Source: Halopseudomonas bauzanensis (GTDB lineage: Bacteria; Pseudomonadota; Gammaproteobacteria; Pseudomonadales; Pseudomonadaceae). Taken from it: a DNA stretch of 64,000 bases. The translations under genes and the position numbers were made by a program. The notes below the pieces were generated by a model. That model did not search any database. It worked only from the letters and a program-made list of their open reading frames with translations, and was not told where the DNA came from. The stretch spans positions 446,278 to 510,277 of the forward strand of contig NZ_FOUA01000001.1 in assembly GCF_900114735.1 (NCBI RefSeq), given 5' to 3'. Positions 1-10,361 of this stretch are shown one piece after another (position 1 is the stretch's first letter; each line of letters begins with the position of its first letter).

Positions 1-14
1 GTCTTGGAGCTAGT

Positions 15-848
15 TCACAGTTTGGGCAAATAACCGAGAGGGTCCACAGGTTGGCCGCGACGTCGAATTTCAAAATGCAGCTTGACCCTGTCGGTACCAC
101 TGCTCCCCATCTCCGCGATCTTCTGCCCGACCCTGACTTGCTCCCCTTCCTTTACCAGCAAACGGCTGTTATGCGCATAAGCACTGAGGAAATCGTCGTC
201 ATGCTTGATGATGATCATGTCGCCGTAACCAATCAGCCCCCGCCCCGCATAGACCACCGAACCGTTTGCTGCAGCAAAAACAGGCTGACCCAATTGACCG
301 GCAATATCAATCCCTTTATTCAAACTCGCGTTCGATTGGAAACGCGCTATTAAAGGGCCCTGGGCCGGCCATTGCCAGCCGGTAAGCGCAGCAGGAGCAG
401 GTGTGGATGCCGGTTTATTTGTAACAGTTTGTTTCTCTGCACCACTTTTAACCGGGGCAGGCGCCGGTGCGGGGGTTGATCGCACCGGCGGCGAACTGGT
501 GGGTCGGCTGGCCGCCGGTGGAGTTCGTGTGGGCGCGCGAGCAACAGCGGACGAGCGCGTTTCCAGGCTGATGCGCTGCCCAGGATAAATTGTGAAAGGC
601 TGTCGCAGGTTGTTGTTGGCGGCCAGGGCTTTCCAGTCCCAGCCATAACGGAAGGCAATCTGATAGAGAGTTTCGCCGCGCTGGACCACATGGGAGCCGG
701 AAGTCACCTGCTCGGCGCGGGAGCTGCCACGACTGCGGTCATCGACCGGAACACCGCCCGAGGGACCGGCGCAGGCCGACAGCAGCGATGCCAGAAGCAG
801 GACTGCAGGTAACGCGATGCTGCTATAGCTCCATTGCCTCACGGTCAT
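15..848 (-). CDS. nlpD: NlpD-type lipoprotein, LysM + degenerate LytM domain, activator of septal amidase
   Basis: A 277-aa outer-membrane lipoprotein. The signal peptide ends in a lipobox LLSAC (Cys about 26). A LysM domain follows at about 52-95 (HVVQRGETLYQIAFRYGW), then a Pro/Ala-rich linker, then a C-terminal LytM/M23 domain at about 170-272. The LytM domain is degenerate: the usual first zinc-binding His region reads NKGIDIAG, as in E. coli NlpD. That family is known to activate the amidase AmiC rather than cut peptidoglycan itself. An upstream in-frame codon at 920 would give a long non-signal extension, so I chose the ATG at 848, which sits behind a GGGG-rich ribosome site and begins the signal peptide. 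In pseudomonads rpoS follows nlpD; it would lie just outside the window. popT ends 19 bases upstream. Confidence 0.93.
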   Translation of the reverse strand: MTVRQWSYSSIALPAVLLLASLLSACAGPSGGVPVDDRSRGSSRAEQVTSGSHVVQRGETLYQIAFRYGWDWKALAANNNLRQPFTIYPGQRISLETRSSAVARAPTRTPPAASRPTSSPPVRSTPAPAPAPVKSGAEKQTVTNKPASTPAPAALTGWQWPAQGPLIARFQSNASLNKGIDIAGQLGQPVFAAANGSVVYAGRGLIGYGDMIIIKHDDDFLSAYAHNSRLLVKEGEQVRVGQKIAEMGSSGTDRVKLHFEIRRRGQPVDPLGYLPKL

Positions 849-867
849 CCCCCCAGCCAATCGGCGT

Positions 868-1806
868 TCAATCCCGGCGCATCCGCTGGCCAATCCATTC
901 AAGGCCCAGCACCACCACAACGGCCGCCAGCATCAGCGCCAGTCCGCCCAACCAGTGAGACGGTGCGCCAGTCAGTGATTCGTAGCTGCCCGGCAGCAGA
1001 TTGGTCTGCTGCATGGGTTCCATCGCGCCCTGGCTGTTCTCACGCCAGGTCAGCGTCTGCTTCCACGGCCAGACCTTGTTCAATGACCCTATCATCAGCC
1101 CCGTCAACAGCGCCAGGGTAGCGTTCCTGGCATGCTGGAGCAGCCAGGACAGTAATCGCGAAAAACTCAGAATGCCGACCAGGCAACCGCAGATGAAAAT
1201 CGTCAGCAGAGCCACATCGAAGGATTTGATCGCTCCGAGCACTGTCGTGTACAGGCCCAGCAGCAACAGGATGAAACTCCCCGAAATACCGGGCAGGATC
1301 ATCGCGCAGATGGCAATGGCGCCAGCCAGAAAGATCATCAGGGGGTTGACCGGCCACTGCAACGGCACCGCCACGGTAATCACGTAGGCAAAAGCAGCCC
1401 CTGTAAACAGCATCAGGATGACGCCGATGCTCCAGCGATGGATCTCCCGACCGACCAGCCACACGGAGACGAGAATGAGGCCGAAGAAGAACGACCAGAT
1501 CAGTTCCGGATGTTCTGCCAGGAGATAGCTGATCAGATTCGCCAGGGTGGCAATACTGGTAGCAACGCCGGCCAGCAGCGCTACCAGAAAGTTGCCATCG
1601 ATGGATCGCCAGGTTTCCCTGACCCTTCCACGCAGCAGCCACAGCAGCTTGTTCGGTGTGCAGGAGCCTATAGCGGCCAGCAGGCGGTCATAGATACCGG
1701 TGATGAAAGCGATGGTGCCGCCAGACACGCCGGGGACAACATCCGCAGCCCCCATGGCCATGCCCTTGAAAAAAACCAGAAGGTACTCCGAGAAAAAACG
1801 ATTCAA
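868..1806 (-). CDS. popT: PopT/DUF368 family membrane protein, probable undecaprenyl-phosphate translocase
   Basis: A 312-aa polytopic inner-membrane protein with the DUF368 signature near its N-terminus ([20 protein letters not shown]) and about eight to nine hydrophobic segments. DUF368 proteins have been shown in Vibrio to recycle undecaprenyl phosphate across the membrane, feeding peptidoglycan and other envelope pathways; that role is transferred by family. The start is TTG at 1806, overlapping the pcm stop as TTGA, which implies translational coupling; a later ATG (residue 16) is less likely. The gene sits between pcm and nlpD, which are adjacent in P. aeruginosa, so it is an extra gene in a conserved operon. 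Its envelope role fits with nlpD. Confidence 0.85.
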   Translation of the reverse strand: MNRFFSEYLLVFFKGMAMGAADVVPGVSGGTIAFITGIYDRLLAAIGSCTPNKLLWLLRGRVRETWRSIDGNFLVALLAGVATSIATLANLISYLLAEHPELIWSFFFGLILVSVWLVGREIHRWSIGVILMLFTGAAFAYVITVAVPLQWPVNPLMIFLAGAIAICAMILPGISGSFILLLLGLYTTVLGAIKSFDVALLTIFICGCLVGILSFSRLLSWLLQHARNATLALLTGLMIGSLNKVWPWKQTLTWRENSQGAMEPMQQTNLLPGSYESLTGAPSHWLGGLALMLAAVVVVLGLEWIGQRMRRD

Positions 1807-2471
1807 AAGCTGATAGCTCCTGCCAGCAGTGGGACAAAACGTACAGGTTCGACCTGCCGGCGGATGAATTGATCCCCTTCCCGGGTCACCAGGGTGAGAA
1901 ATTGTTCATGCTCGCCCACCGGAATCACCATTCGGCCACCCTCGGCCAGTTGTCCAAGCAGTTCGGTAGGCACTTCGGCAGGCGCCGCAGTCACCAGAAT
2001 CGCATCATAAGGTCCGTATTGCGGCCAGCCCCAGTTGCCATCGGCGTGCCGGTATACCACATTGCGAACGTCGATCTCCTTGAGCACCGCCTTGGCCCGC
2101 TCCTGTAACGGCATGATGCGCTCGACGGTGAATACCCGCTCGACCACCTGCGCCAGGATCGCAGTCTGGTAGCCGGAGCCGGTGCCCACTTCCAGCACCT
2201 TGTCCAGCGGCCCGCCACCAAGCAGCAGCTCGGTCATCCGCGCCACGATATAGGGCTGGGAAAGGGTCTGGTTGTGGCCTATGGGCAACGCGGTATCTTC
2301 GTAGGCCCGGTGCGCCAGCGCCTCGTCGAGGAACAGGTGACGCGGGGTACGACGGATCGCTTCGAGCACATGGAGATTGCGGATACCCTCTTCGAACAGC
2401 CGCTCCAGCAGCCGCTCGCGGGTACGCTGAGAGGTCATGCCGATCCCGGTTTTCCAGAGATCCTCACGCAT
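1803..2471 (-). CDS. pcm: Protein-L-isoaspartate O-methyltransferase
   Basis: Cytosolic SAM-dependent repair enzyme of 222 aa that methylates isoaspartyl residues in aged proteins so they can revert to aspartate. The SAM-binding motif I is clear ([14 protein letters not shown], about residue 93) and the family block [20 protein letters not shown] precedes it. Two starts are possible. The ATG at 2471 overlaps the surE stop by 8 bases and has a GGGG-type site upstream. The ATG at 2438 gives a 211-aa protein beginning [10 protein letters not shown], the length and N-terminus I recall for P. aeruginosa Pcm. The downstream coupling to popT is by TTGA overlap. Partner of SurE in stationary-phase stress survival. 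Confidence 0.93.
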   Translation of the reverse strand: MREDLWKTGIGMTSQRTRERLLERLFEEGIRNLHVLEAIRRTPRHLFLDEALAHRAYEDTALPIGHNQTLSQPYIVARMTELLLGGGPLDKVLEVGTGSGYQTAILAQVVERVFTVERIMPLQERAKAVLKEIDVRNVVYRHADGNWGWPQYGPYDAILVTAAPAEVPTELLGQLAEGGRMVIPVGEHEQFLTLVTREGDQFIRRQVEPVRFVPLLAGAISF

Positions 2472-3228
2472 CGTTCGTCATCCCCAACTTGCCCAGCCAG
2501 CCATCCAGGTGGTCAAAGACTTCATAGTGTGTCTTGTCGATACGCAGCGGAGTGACCGAGACATAGCCTTGCATGACCGCATTGAAATCGGTTCCCTCAC
2601 CGCCATCTTCGGCATCGCCAGCCACGGAAATCCAATAGCCTTCCTTGCCACGCGGATCAGTCCACTTGACCGGTTTGGCGGCGCGATCACGGTGCCCCAG
2701 CCGAGTCAGCACCACGCCCTTGATGCGCTCCAGCGGCAGGTTCGGAATATTCACATTGAGGATGGTGCGCGGCGGCAGTTCAAGCTGATCATGGGCCTCG
2801 ACCAGACGGCGGGCAATGGCCGCCGCAGCGGGCAGGTTATCGGCCTGGCGACTGACCAGCGAGAAGGCCATGGCCGGGCGGGACAGGAAGCGCCCTTCCA
2901 GCGCGGCGGCGACGGTGCCGGAATACAGCACGTCATCTCCCAGGTTGGCGCCCAGGTTGATGCCGGACACCACCATGTCGACGCTGTCGGCGAACAGCGA
3001 GTTGACCCCCAGGTGCACGCAGTCCGTGGGCGTGCCGTTAAGGCCGACAAAACCGTTTTCCAGATAGAAGGGGCGCAGTGGCTTATCCAGCGTCAGTGCG
3101 CTGCTGGCACCGCTACGGTCTTCATGGGGGGCTACCACCACACAATCGGCATAATCGTGTAGTGCACCGTGCAGGGCCGTCAGCCCTGGCGCCAGCACAC
3201 CATCGTCATTGGCAATGAGAATACGCAT
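2464..3228 (-). CDS. surE: 5'-nucleotidase SurE
   Basis: A 254-aa metal-dependent survival phosphatase acting on nucleoside monophosphates. The hallmark N-terminal metal site is present ([13 protein letters not shown]), followed by [17 protein letters not shown] and the [19 protein letters not shown] block that carries the active-site Asn and the dimer contacts. The length is normal for the family. The start codon overlaps the truD stop by one base (TGATG) and the stop overlaps the pcm start region, so truD-surE-pcm-popT-nlpD reads as one translationally coupled unit. In gammaproteobacteria this cluster leads into rpoS and is linked with stationary-phase physiology. Confidence 0.95.
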   Translation of the reverse strand: MRILIANDDGVLAPGLTALHGALHDYADCVVVAPHEDRSGASSALTLDKPLRPFYLENGFVGLNGTPTDCVHLGVNSLFADSVDMVVSGINLGANLGDDVLYSGTVAAALEGRFLSRPAMAFSLVSRQADNLPAAAAIARRLVEAHDQLELPPRTILNVNIPNLPLERIKGVVLTRLGHRDRAAKPVKWTDPRGKEGYWISVAGDAEDGGEGTDFNAVMQGYVSVTPLRIDKTHYEVFDHLDGWLGKLGMTNDA

Positions 3229-4292
3229 CAGGTTTCACTTTCCAGTCCGCCGCCAGGCTCATCGGCCAGCACCAGCAACTCGCGCAACACCGCGGTGGCG
3301 AAGCAGCCGGTTGGCAGGGTGAATTCAATTTCAAGGCAATCCGGTGAGGGATAATGCCACGTCAAGCCGCTGATGGGGAGGCGCAAAATGCGTCGCTGCT
3401 GTTCAAGCCCGGCACTTTCCAACCAATGGCACAGGACCGGTTCGCTCGCAGCCACCGCCTGCTCCAGCATTTGCGCCGTCTGCGCGGTCGGCAGCTCGCC
3501 CTGCCCCCACAACGGGCCGGTGGGATGCACGTCCAGCTCATCGAGGCGCCGGTCATCTGCCGCCAGTCGCTGCGCGGAAAAATGGCTGCGGCTGTCAGTG
3601 AAGGCCAGGCAGTCGCCCTCCACCAGATGGTTCCAGTTTCCCTTCTCAACCCGTTGCGCCAAAACCCGGTTGAATACCAGACTGCGCGCGGTGGACAACA
3701 ACCGTGAACGAGTACCCCGCGCCGGCGGCAGACCACCGCGCTCGGCCCAGTGGCGCGCCTGATCGATATTACCGCCATCCCGACCAAAACGCTGGGGACC
3801 GAAATAGTTCGGCACGCCCGTGGTGGCGATGCATTGCAAGCGCGCGTCCAATGATTCCTGCTCGGCCTGCAGGCTGCTCAAGCGAATGACGAAGCGATTG
3901 GCACGGTGGGCGCCGCGTTGCAGCTTGCGGGAATGACGCTGGCTGGCCAGGCAGCGCAGGTTGTCATCCCATAGGGCAGACAGATCCGGATCGGCCTTGC
4001 CCGGCAACTGCAGACTGAACCACTGGCTGGTGATCGCACGACGATCCTTGATGCCGGCGTAGCTGACATCGCGCAACTTGATCCCCGCTGCCCGGGCCAA
4101 CTGACGCGCCACCTCTTCGGTATTCAGGTCGCGCTTTTCAATCAACAGCCAGAGATGTTCGCCCTGCCCGCTCAGCTCGATATCCAGAATTTCCGTTACC
4201 CGAAAGTCTTCCGGCTGGGCCTTCAGAACGGCCCGCCCGCAGGGCTCGCCCAGCCCACGCGGCCCCAGCCACTGGCTGTCATCCATACTCAT
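3228..4292 (-). CDS. truD: tRNA pseudouridine(13) synthase TruD
   Basis: A 354-aa enzyme that isomerises U13 of tRNA-Glu. The catalytic Asp lies in [13 protein letters not shown] and the family signature [17 protein letters not shown] is intact. An early block typical of TruD ([12 protein letters not shown]) starts at about residue 25. The open frame extends upstream into ispF to 4427, but the ATG at 4292 overlaps the ispF stop as ATGA and yields the normal length, so the extension is rejected. Part of the ispF-truD-surE-pcm gene string conserved in Pseudomonas. Confidence 0.95.
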   Translation of the reverse strand: MSMDDSQWLGPRGLGEPCGRAVLKAQPEDFRVTEILDIELSGQGEHLWLLIEKRDLNTEEVARQLARAAGIKLRDVSYAGIKDRRAITSQWFSLQLPGKADPDLSALWDDNLRCLASQRHSRKLQRGAHRANRFVIRLSSLQAEQESLDARLQCIATTGVPNYFGPQRFGRDGGNIDQARHWAERGGLPPARGTRSRLLSTARSLVFNRVLAQRVEKGNWNHLVEGDCLAFTDSRSHFSAQRLAADDRRLDELDVHPTGPLWGQGELPTAQTAQMLEQAVAASEPVLCHWLESAGLEQQRRILRLPISGLTWHYPSPDCLEIEFTLPTGCFATAVLRELLVLADEPGGGLESET

Positions 4293-4762
4293 CGCGGCAG
4301 CAACAGGGCGACCGCATGCACGGCGATTCCCTCCTGACGACCGACGAAGCCCAGCTTCTCGGTGGTGGTGGCCTTGATATTGACCTGATCGCGCACCACC
4401 TGCAGGTCCGCCGCGACCCGCTCGCACATGGTCTCGATATGCGGTGCCAGCTTGGGCGCCTGGGCAGCGATGGTAACGTCCACATTACCTACCTGCCAGC
4501 CCTTGGCATGCACCAGCGACAGGGCATGGCGCAACAGCACCCGGCTGTCGGCGCCCTTGAACTGCGGATCGGTGTCCGGAAAATGCCGGCCGATATCACC
4601 CAGCGCGGCCGCACCGAGAATGGCGTCGGTCAGCGCATGCAGTACCACGTCCCCATCGGAATGGGCGACCAGCCCCCGATCATGGGCAATCCGCAACCCA
4701 CCCAGAGTAATGAAATCGCCCTCACCGAAACGGTGAACGTCGTAGCCGTGACCAATGCGCAT
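4289..4762 (-). CDS. ispF: 2-C-methyl-D-erythritol 2,4-cyclodiphosphate synthase
   Basis: A 157-aa enzyme of the MEP isoprenoid pathway that cyclises CDP-ME-2-phosphate, releasing CMP. The metal-binding N-terminus GYDVHRF is intact, as are the [17 protein letters not shown] block and the C-terminal [13 protein letters not shown] signature. The length is canonical. IspD, the pathway's cytidylyltransferase, is not adjacent here; in P. aeruginosa it also lies a few genes away. First gene of the string running to nlpD; its stop is coupled to truD by ATGA. The 350-base gap upstream carries only the palindromic elements listed separately. Confidence 0.96.
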   Translation of the reverse strand: MRIGHGYDVHRFGEGDFITLGGLRIAHDRGLVAHSDGDVVLHALTDAILGAAALGDIGRHFPDTDPQFKGADSRVLLRHALSLVHAKGWQVGNVDVTIAAQAPKLAPHIETMCERVAADLQVVRDQVNIKATTTEKLGFVGRQEGIAVHAVALLLPR

Positions 4763-4885
4763 GGGATACCTGCTGAACTGAAAAACGAAGGGGGATATTA
4801 CAGGGTCCGGGTTACAGGCAGAAGCATTGCGGGGTTTTGTGCATGCCCAAGGGGCGCGACTAGTTGCCGCTTCCTATTGCGAGTA

Positions 4886-4999
4886 CCTTTGCACCGGGAA
4901 CAGCCTACCTGCGACACGCCGTAAATACATCCATGTAGGCTCGCGGTCGCCATCCTTGGCGACACGACGGTCGCAGGCAGGCTGTTCCCGGCGCAAAGG
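4886..4999. repeat. Palindromic repeat element with 30-bp inverted arms and two nested hairpins
   Basis: Left arm 4886-4915 and right arm 4970-4999 are inverted repeats matching at 28 of 30 positions. Inside lie two smaller hairpins: TACAT/ATGTA around 4926-4937 and GTCGCCA/TGGCGAC around 4946-4962. The element fills much of the 350-base gap between ispF (start 4762) and fghA (stop 5113); I see no gene in that gap. The structure resembles a REP/MITE-like non-coding mobile element rather than a terminator, as no T-run follows either arm. Confidence 0.7.
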
Positions 5000-5058
5000 A
5001 GGTGAGGATTTGTGTGGCTGAGGGGTTTAAAACCATCAGCCATATATAAGGTTCCGGG

Positions 5059-5092
5059 CAGGTTGGTCGGCAGGGTTGTGCCGACCAACCTG
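5059..5092. repeat. Perfect 14-bp hairpin downstream of fghA
   Basis: 5059-5072 and 5079-5092 are perfect inverted repeats of 14 bases around a 6-base loop, 20 bases past the fghA stop codon. A role in ending fghA transcription or protecting the mRNA 3' end is plausible, but no T-run follows on the minus strand, so it is not called an intrinsic terminator. Confidence 0.6.
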
Positions 5093-5112
5093 TACTCCCC
5101 CACAAATCGCAA

Positions 5113-5967
5113 TCACAAGCGGCCCAATGCCCGAGCATGATGACGCAGATGATCATCGATAAAGCTGGCGATGAAGAAGTAGCTATGGTCATAACCCGGC
5201 TGGCGGCGCAGGATCAATGGGTGCCCGGCAGCTGCCGCAGCGGCTTCCAGTGCCTCCGGCTTGAGCTGTTCAGCAAGGAAGTTATCCGCCTCTCCCTGGT
5301 CGACCAGCAATGGCAGCCGCTCTGGCGCATTGGCGATCAGCGCGCAGGTGTCCCACTGCTTCCACTGCTCCCGATCATCCCCCAGATAGTTGCCGAACGC
5401 CTTGTGGCCCCAGGGGCAGTCCATGGGATTGGTGATCGGGGCGAAAGCAGACACCGAGCGGTAGCGCCCCGGATTCTTCAACGCACAGATCAGCGCGCCA
5501 TGGCCGCCCATGGAGTGGCCGCTGATGCTGCGCTGGTCCGAGACCGGGAAGTTCGCTTCGATCACGGCCGGCAATTCGCTGACGACATGGTCATACATGC
5601 GGTAATGCCCAGCCCAGGGCTGCTCCGTCGCGTTGACGTAGAATCCCGCGCCGAGTCCAAAATCCCAGGCCCCGTCCGGATCATCCGGCACGCCCTCGCC
5701 ACGGGGGCTGGTATCGGGCGCGACGATGACCACGCCCAGCTCCGCTGCCAGCTTCTGGGCGCCAGCCTTGTGCATGAAATTCTCATCGGTACACGTCAGT
5801 CCGGACAACCAGTAGAGCACCGGCAGGGGCTCACCCCGATCGGCCTGGGGCGGCAGGTAGATACCAAACACCGTATCGCCACCCAGTACTGACGAGCGAT
5901 ACCGATAGCGCTTGTTCCAACCGCCGAAACTCTTGTTGGCGGCAAGCAATTCAATGGAAGAGTTCAT
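5113..5967 (-). CDS. fghA: S-formylglutathione hydrolase
   Basis: A 284-aa esterase-D-type serine hydrolase that splits S-formylglutathione into formate and glutathione, the last step of glutathione-dependent formaldehyde removal. The nucleophile elbow is [13 protein letters not shown] (about residue 148). The Asp and His of the triad fit DQGEADNFL and GYDHSYFFI near the C-terminus. The oxyanion region [12 protein letters not shown] is typical of the family. Directly downstream of adhC (92-base gap), with its own AGGAA site before the ATG. Together they match PA3628-PA3629 in order and orientation. Confidence 0.95.
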   Translation of the reverse strand: MNSSIELLAANKSFGGWNKRYRYRSSVLGGDTVFGIYLPPQADRGEPLPVLYWLSGLTCTDENFMHKAGAQKLAAELGVVIVAPDTSPRGEGVPDDPDGAWDFGLGAGFYVNATEQPWAGHYRMYDHVVSELPAVIEANFPVSDQRSISGHSMGGHGALICALKNPGRYRSVSAFAPITNPMDCPWGHKAFGNYLGDDREQWKQWDTCALIANAPERLPLLVDQGEADNFLAEQLKPEALEAAAAAAGHPLILRRQPGYDHSYFFIASFIDDHLRHHARALGRL

Positions 5968-6059
5968 GAGTCGATTCCTGATTGTTCAGCTGAAGCGCTG
6001 ATTTAATCGTTGAAAATGATCCAGGCGGGTGTCGAGATGGAGCTCGACACCCCATCGGC

Positions 6060-7277
<1,218 letters not shown>

Positions 7278-7281
7278 CATT

Positions 7282-8178
7282 ATGAGTCGTTGGAGCGGAC
7301 TGGACGAATTCGTCTGCGTGGCCGAGCTGGGGCACTTCAGCGGCGCGGCGCAACGGCTCGGCGTTTCCTCCTCCCATATCAGTCGGCAGATAGCCCGGCT
7401 GGAAGATCGCCTGCAGACCCGGCTGTTCTATCGCAGCACCCGCCGGGTCACCCTGACCGAGGCCGGGCGAACCTTCCTGCAGCATTGCCAGCACCTGCAG
7501 GATGCGCGGGACGAAGCTATCCAGGCGGTCACCGACCTTTCCAGCGAGCCCAAGGGGTTGCTGCGCATGACCTGTTCGGTAGCCTATGGCGAGGAATTCA
7601 TCATGCCGCTGGTCAACGAGTTCATGCAGCAGTATCCGCAACTGCGCATCGAGATGGCCCTGACCAACCAGACTGTCGATCTGCTGCATGGCCAGTTCGA
7701 TCTGGCCATCCGCCTCGGGCGGCTGCAGGACTCCCGCCTGGTAGCCACCCGGCTGGCACCTCGGCGCATGTTTCTCTGCGCAGCGCCCGCTTACCTTGAT
7801 CACCACGGCGCGCCCCACAGCCTGTCCGAACTGCCCCGCCACAACTGCCTGATCGGCAGCACCGATACCTGGACCTTTCTCGAGTCCGGTCGCGAAATAC
7901 CGGTGCGTATTCAGGGCAACTGGCGCTGCAACAGTGGTCGCGCGGTATTGGACGCAGCGCTGCGCGGCTTCGGCCTGTGTCAGTTGCCCGACTATTATGT
8001 GCAGGAGCATCTGCGCAGCGGCGCATTGCGCTCGTTGCTGACGCAACACCAGCCGCCACATACCGCCGTCTGGGCGCTCTATCCCCAACAGCGCCATCTA
8101 TCCCCTAAGGTCAGGAAACTGGTCGACCATCTGAAAAGTGGACTGGAGCAGCGGGTGGAGTATCAACAGTCCGAGTGA
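7282..8178 (+). CDS. gfnR: LysR-family regulator of formaldehyde detoxification (GfnR-like)
   Basis: A 298-aa LysR-type regulator. The N-terminal winged HTH spans about 1-60 (FSGAAQRLGVSSSHISRQIA), followed by the linker helix and a co-inducer-binding domain from about 90 (GLLRMTCSVAYGEEFIMP). It is transcribed away from adhC-fghA, as is the PA3630 (GfnR) gene in P. aeruginosa, whose product controls the same pair. The role here is inferred from that synteny. A bidirectional hairpin terminator follows at 8251-8276, shared with the converging DUF4168 gene. Confidence 0.85.
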   Translation: MSRWSGLDEFVCVAELGHFSGAAQRLGVSSSHISRQIARLEDRLQTRLFYRSTRRVTLTEAGRTFLQHCQHLQDARDEAIQAVTDLSSEPKGLLRMTCSVAYGEEFIMPLVNEFMQQYPQLRIEMALTNQTVDLLHGQFDLAIRLGRLQDSRLVATRLAPRRMFLCAAPAYLDHHGAPHSLSELPRHNCLIGSTDTWTFLESGREIPVRIQGNWRCNSGRAVLDAALRGFGLCQLPDYYVQEHLRSGALRSLLTQHQPPHTAVWALYPQQRHLSPKVRKLVDHLKSGLEQRVEYQQSE

Positions 8179-8250
8179 TTGAGAGGCAGGAATCGGTTGT
8201 GGGAGGTTGTGTGGGAGTGGGTTCCACCAGCAGCGGAACCGACAATAGAA

Positions 8251-8276
8251 AAGGGAGCCCGAAGGCTCCCTTTGTT
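8251..8276. terminator. Bidirectional intrinsic terminator between gfnR and the DUF4168 gene
   Basis: A 7-bp GC-rich stem GGGAGCC-CGAA-GGCTCCC (8253-8270). It is followed by TTTGTT on plus and TTTTCT on minus. It lies between two convergent genes and can serve both. Confidence 0.85.
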
Positions 8277-8290
8277 ACCGCTGCGCCGCC

Positions 8291-8674
8291 TTATTTCAGG
8301 CTTTCAACGCGCTGCTGCAGTTCCGGGTCAGTCTGCATGCGGGTGGCGATCTCGTTGTAGGTGGGTACGTCCAGATCGGCATCCTGTACGGCTTCGACCA
8401 TTTTTTCCTGGGCTTCAAGCTGCAGCTTCTGCGCTTCTTCCTGGTCTTCAGCCTTGCTCAGCTTCTCGGAAAACTCGTCACGCAGCTCGGCCACTTCGGC
8501 ATCGGCTTCTACGAATTTTTCCAGGTTCTCATCGCTGATCGGCGCAGCAGCCGGCTGACCCTGTTCATACTGCTGCTGAGCGGGAGCGCCTCCGGCCTGG
8601 GCCATGACAGCAGGAGCGCCGATCCCGAAGGTGGCAAAAGCGATGGCGGCGGTCAGTGTCTTGAGATTGTTCAT
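8291..8674 (-). CDS. DUF4168 exported protein
   Basis: A 127-aa small exported protein. It has an N-terminal signal peptide (LTAAIAFATFGIGAPAVMA, cleavage near residue 25), then a Gln/Ala/Pro-rich stretch. An acidic, Glu/Gln-rich helical domain of the DUF4168 type follows, ending in the conserved TYNEIATRMQTDPELQQRV. Function unknown; family members are periplasmic and often stress-associated, but nothing in this sequence proves a role. Monocistronic: the hairpin terminator lies 15 bases past the stop, and an AGGAG-like site precedes the ATG. The 193 bases upstream, to the sensor kinase gene, are AT-rich and probably hold both promoters. Confidence 0.85.
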   Translation of the reverse strand: MNNLKTLTAAIAFATFGIGAPAVMAQAGGAPAQQQYEQGQPAAAPISDENLEKFVEADAEVAELRDEFSEKLSKAEDQEEAQKLQLEAQEKMVEAVQDADLDVPTYNEIATRMQTDPELQQRVESLK

Positions 8675-8867
8675 GAGGTGCTTCTCCTTCAGTTGAAAGT
8701 AACGGAATCAATCCATTATCCGTGCCAGCTTTCCCAAAATTAAAATAAGCAATTGATATATAAGTAAATTATCGATTTCGGAAATTACCAGGATTGATCC
8801 ATCGCTGTACCCAACGCGCCAATAAATGTATACATACTGCACATGAGCAAAAAATACCCAGTCAAAA

Positions 8868-10361
8868 ATGAACACAGCCCCTTTCCAAACCCGGCTTCGC
8901 ATCAATGGTCTGCAACGCACCCTGTTGCTGTTCGTCATCTTGCCGATAGTGCTGCTCAGCGCCCTGGGCATTCGCTTCGGGCTGGGACAGGCCAGCGAGT
9001 TTCAGGAACAACGGCTGAAGAATGATCTGGAACTGATCGGCCGCGCCATCAGTATTCCGGTGGGTAGTGCACTGAACAAAGGCGATATGCAGGCGGTGGA
9101 GCTGGCGCTGGGCTCGGTATTCGTACTGGGTGAGGTCTACGGCGCCTCGGTATTCGATGTGGATGGCAATCGCATCGCGTCGGCCGGCATCACCGAGACC
9201 GACCTGACCCGCACCACCATTCCCGACCGCATCCGCACCACCGGCGAAGGCCAGGAAGCCTTCAGCCGGGTCGCCGGGCGCAGCCTGTTTTCCCACTTCC
9301 TGCCGCTGTTCGATAACGTCGGGCAGATCCAGGGGCTGATCCAGATCACCCGGCGTGCCAGCGATTTCGGCCATGCCCTGCAACAACTGACCATCATTGC
9401 CTGGCTGATCTGGGGGCTGTTCAGCCTGGTCATCCTGGCCGGTGTGCTGCTCGGCCATTACGGCGGGGTCGGTCGTCACGTGGACAAATTGCTCGCCCAT
9501 ATGGACCGGGTCGCCCGGGGCGACCTGTCACACCGCGCCGCCTTGGAAGGCCCCAACGAGGTCGCCAGCATCGCCCGCGGGCTGAATCAGATGCTCGACA
9601 GCATTGAACAGGCGCACCGGGATCTGGACGAGCACCGCGCCGCGGAAACCCAACTGGTGGCACGGCTCAAGGACAATGAAAAGATGGTCGCCATCGGCAG
9701 CATGGCCCGCGGCATCGCCCATGAGCTGGGCGCGCCATTGAGCGTGATCGATGGCCGCGCCCGGCGCCTGGAACGTTCGGGCAACCTGGATGAACAGCAA
9801 CTGCGCAATGTCGAGGGCATCCGCAGTCAGGTCGGGCGCCTGACCCGTACCGTACGGCAACTGCTGGATTACTGCCGACCGGCGGCGACCCAGCCGCGGG
9901 ACCTGACCCCGGCGCTGCTGATTGAAAGCGCGATCGAAGCCATGCGCCCCGAGTTGGAAGCCGCCGAACGTACTTTAGTCCCAGATATTCCCACAGCGCT
10001 GCCGGTGTTCTGCGCCGACGCTGGCCGCCTCGAACTGGCGTTGCTGAATCTGCTGCGCAATGCCCTGCAGGCGTCCGCCAGCCAGATCGGCATCCAGGTA
10101 ACCGCGGATGAACAGCAACTAACGATTTGCGTTACTGATGACGGCCCGGGGCTACCAGCGGATCGCCCGCTGGAAATGTTGCTCGAACCCTTCTTCACCA
10201 CCAAATCACCCGGCGAGGGCACGGGACTCGGACTGGCCATCGTTCAGGCGGTCGCCGAAGAGCACGGTGGCAGCCTGAAACTGACCAATCGCACCGAAGG
10301 TGGCTGCGCCGCCTGCCTTACCCTGCCCCTCGCCCCGAGCGCAACGGAGATGCCGTCATGA
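8868..10361 (+). CDS. Membrane sensor histidine kinase (HAMP-HisKA-HATPase)
   Basis: A 497-aa two-component sensor. Transmembrane helix 1 is at about 17-37, a periplasmic sensing region runs to about 168, and helix 2 is at about 173-195 (IIAWLIWGLFSLVILAG). HAMP follows, then the H-box GIAHELGAPLSVIDGRARRL with the phospho-accepting His at about residue 285. The N-box (ALLNLLRNALQAS) and G-boxes (DDGPGLP, GEGTGLGLAIV) are intact. The gene overlaps the next by ATGA, so kinase and regulator are co-translated. The ATG at 8868 has a poor ribosome site. Because efflux genes follow directly, it may sense an envelope-active or exported compound; the ligand is unknown. Confidence 0.92.
   Translation: MNTAPFQTRLRINGLQRTLLLFVILPIVLLSALGIRFGLGQASEFQEQRLKNDLELIGRAISIPVGSALNKGDMQAVELALGSVFVLGEVYGASVFDVDGNRIASAGITETDLTRTTIPDRIRTTGEGQEAFSRVAGRSLFSHFLPLFDNVGQIQGLIQITRRASDFGHALQQLTIIAWLIWGLFSLVILAGVLLGHYGGVGRHVDKLLAHMDRVARGDLSHRAALEGPNEVASIARGLNQMLDSIEQAHRDLDEHRAAETQLVARLKDNEKMVAIGSMARGIAHELGAPLSVIDGRARRLERSGNLDEQQLRNVEGIRSQVGRLTRTVRQLLDYCRPAATQPRDLTPALLIESAIEAMRPELEAAERTLVPDIPTALPVFCADAGRLELALLNLLRNALQASASQIGIQVTADEQQLTICVTDDGPGLPADRPLEMLLEPFFTTKSPGEGTGLGLAIVQAVAEEHGGSLKLTNRTEGGCAACLTLPLAPSATEMPS

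Noticed and set aside
849-920. N-terminal extension of NlpD
   Set aside because: It would bury the signal peptide and lipobox; the ATG at 848 has its own ribosome site.
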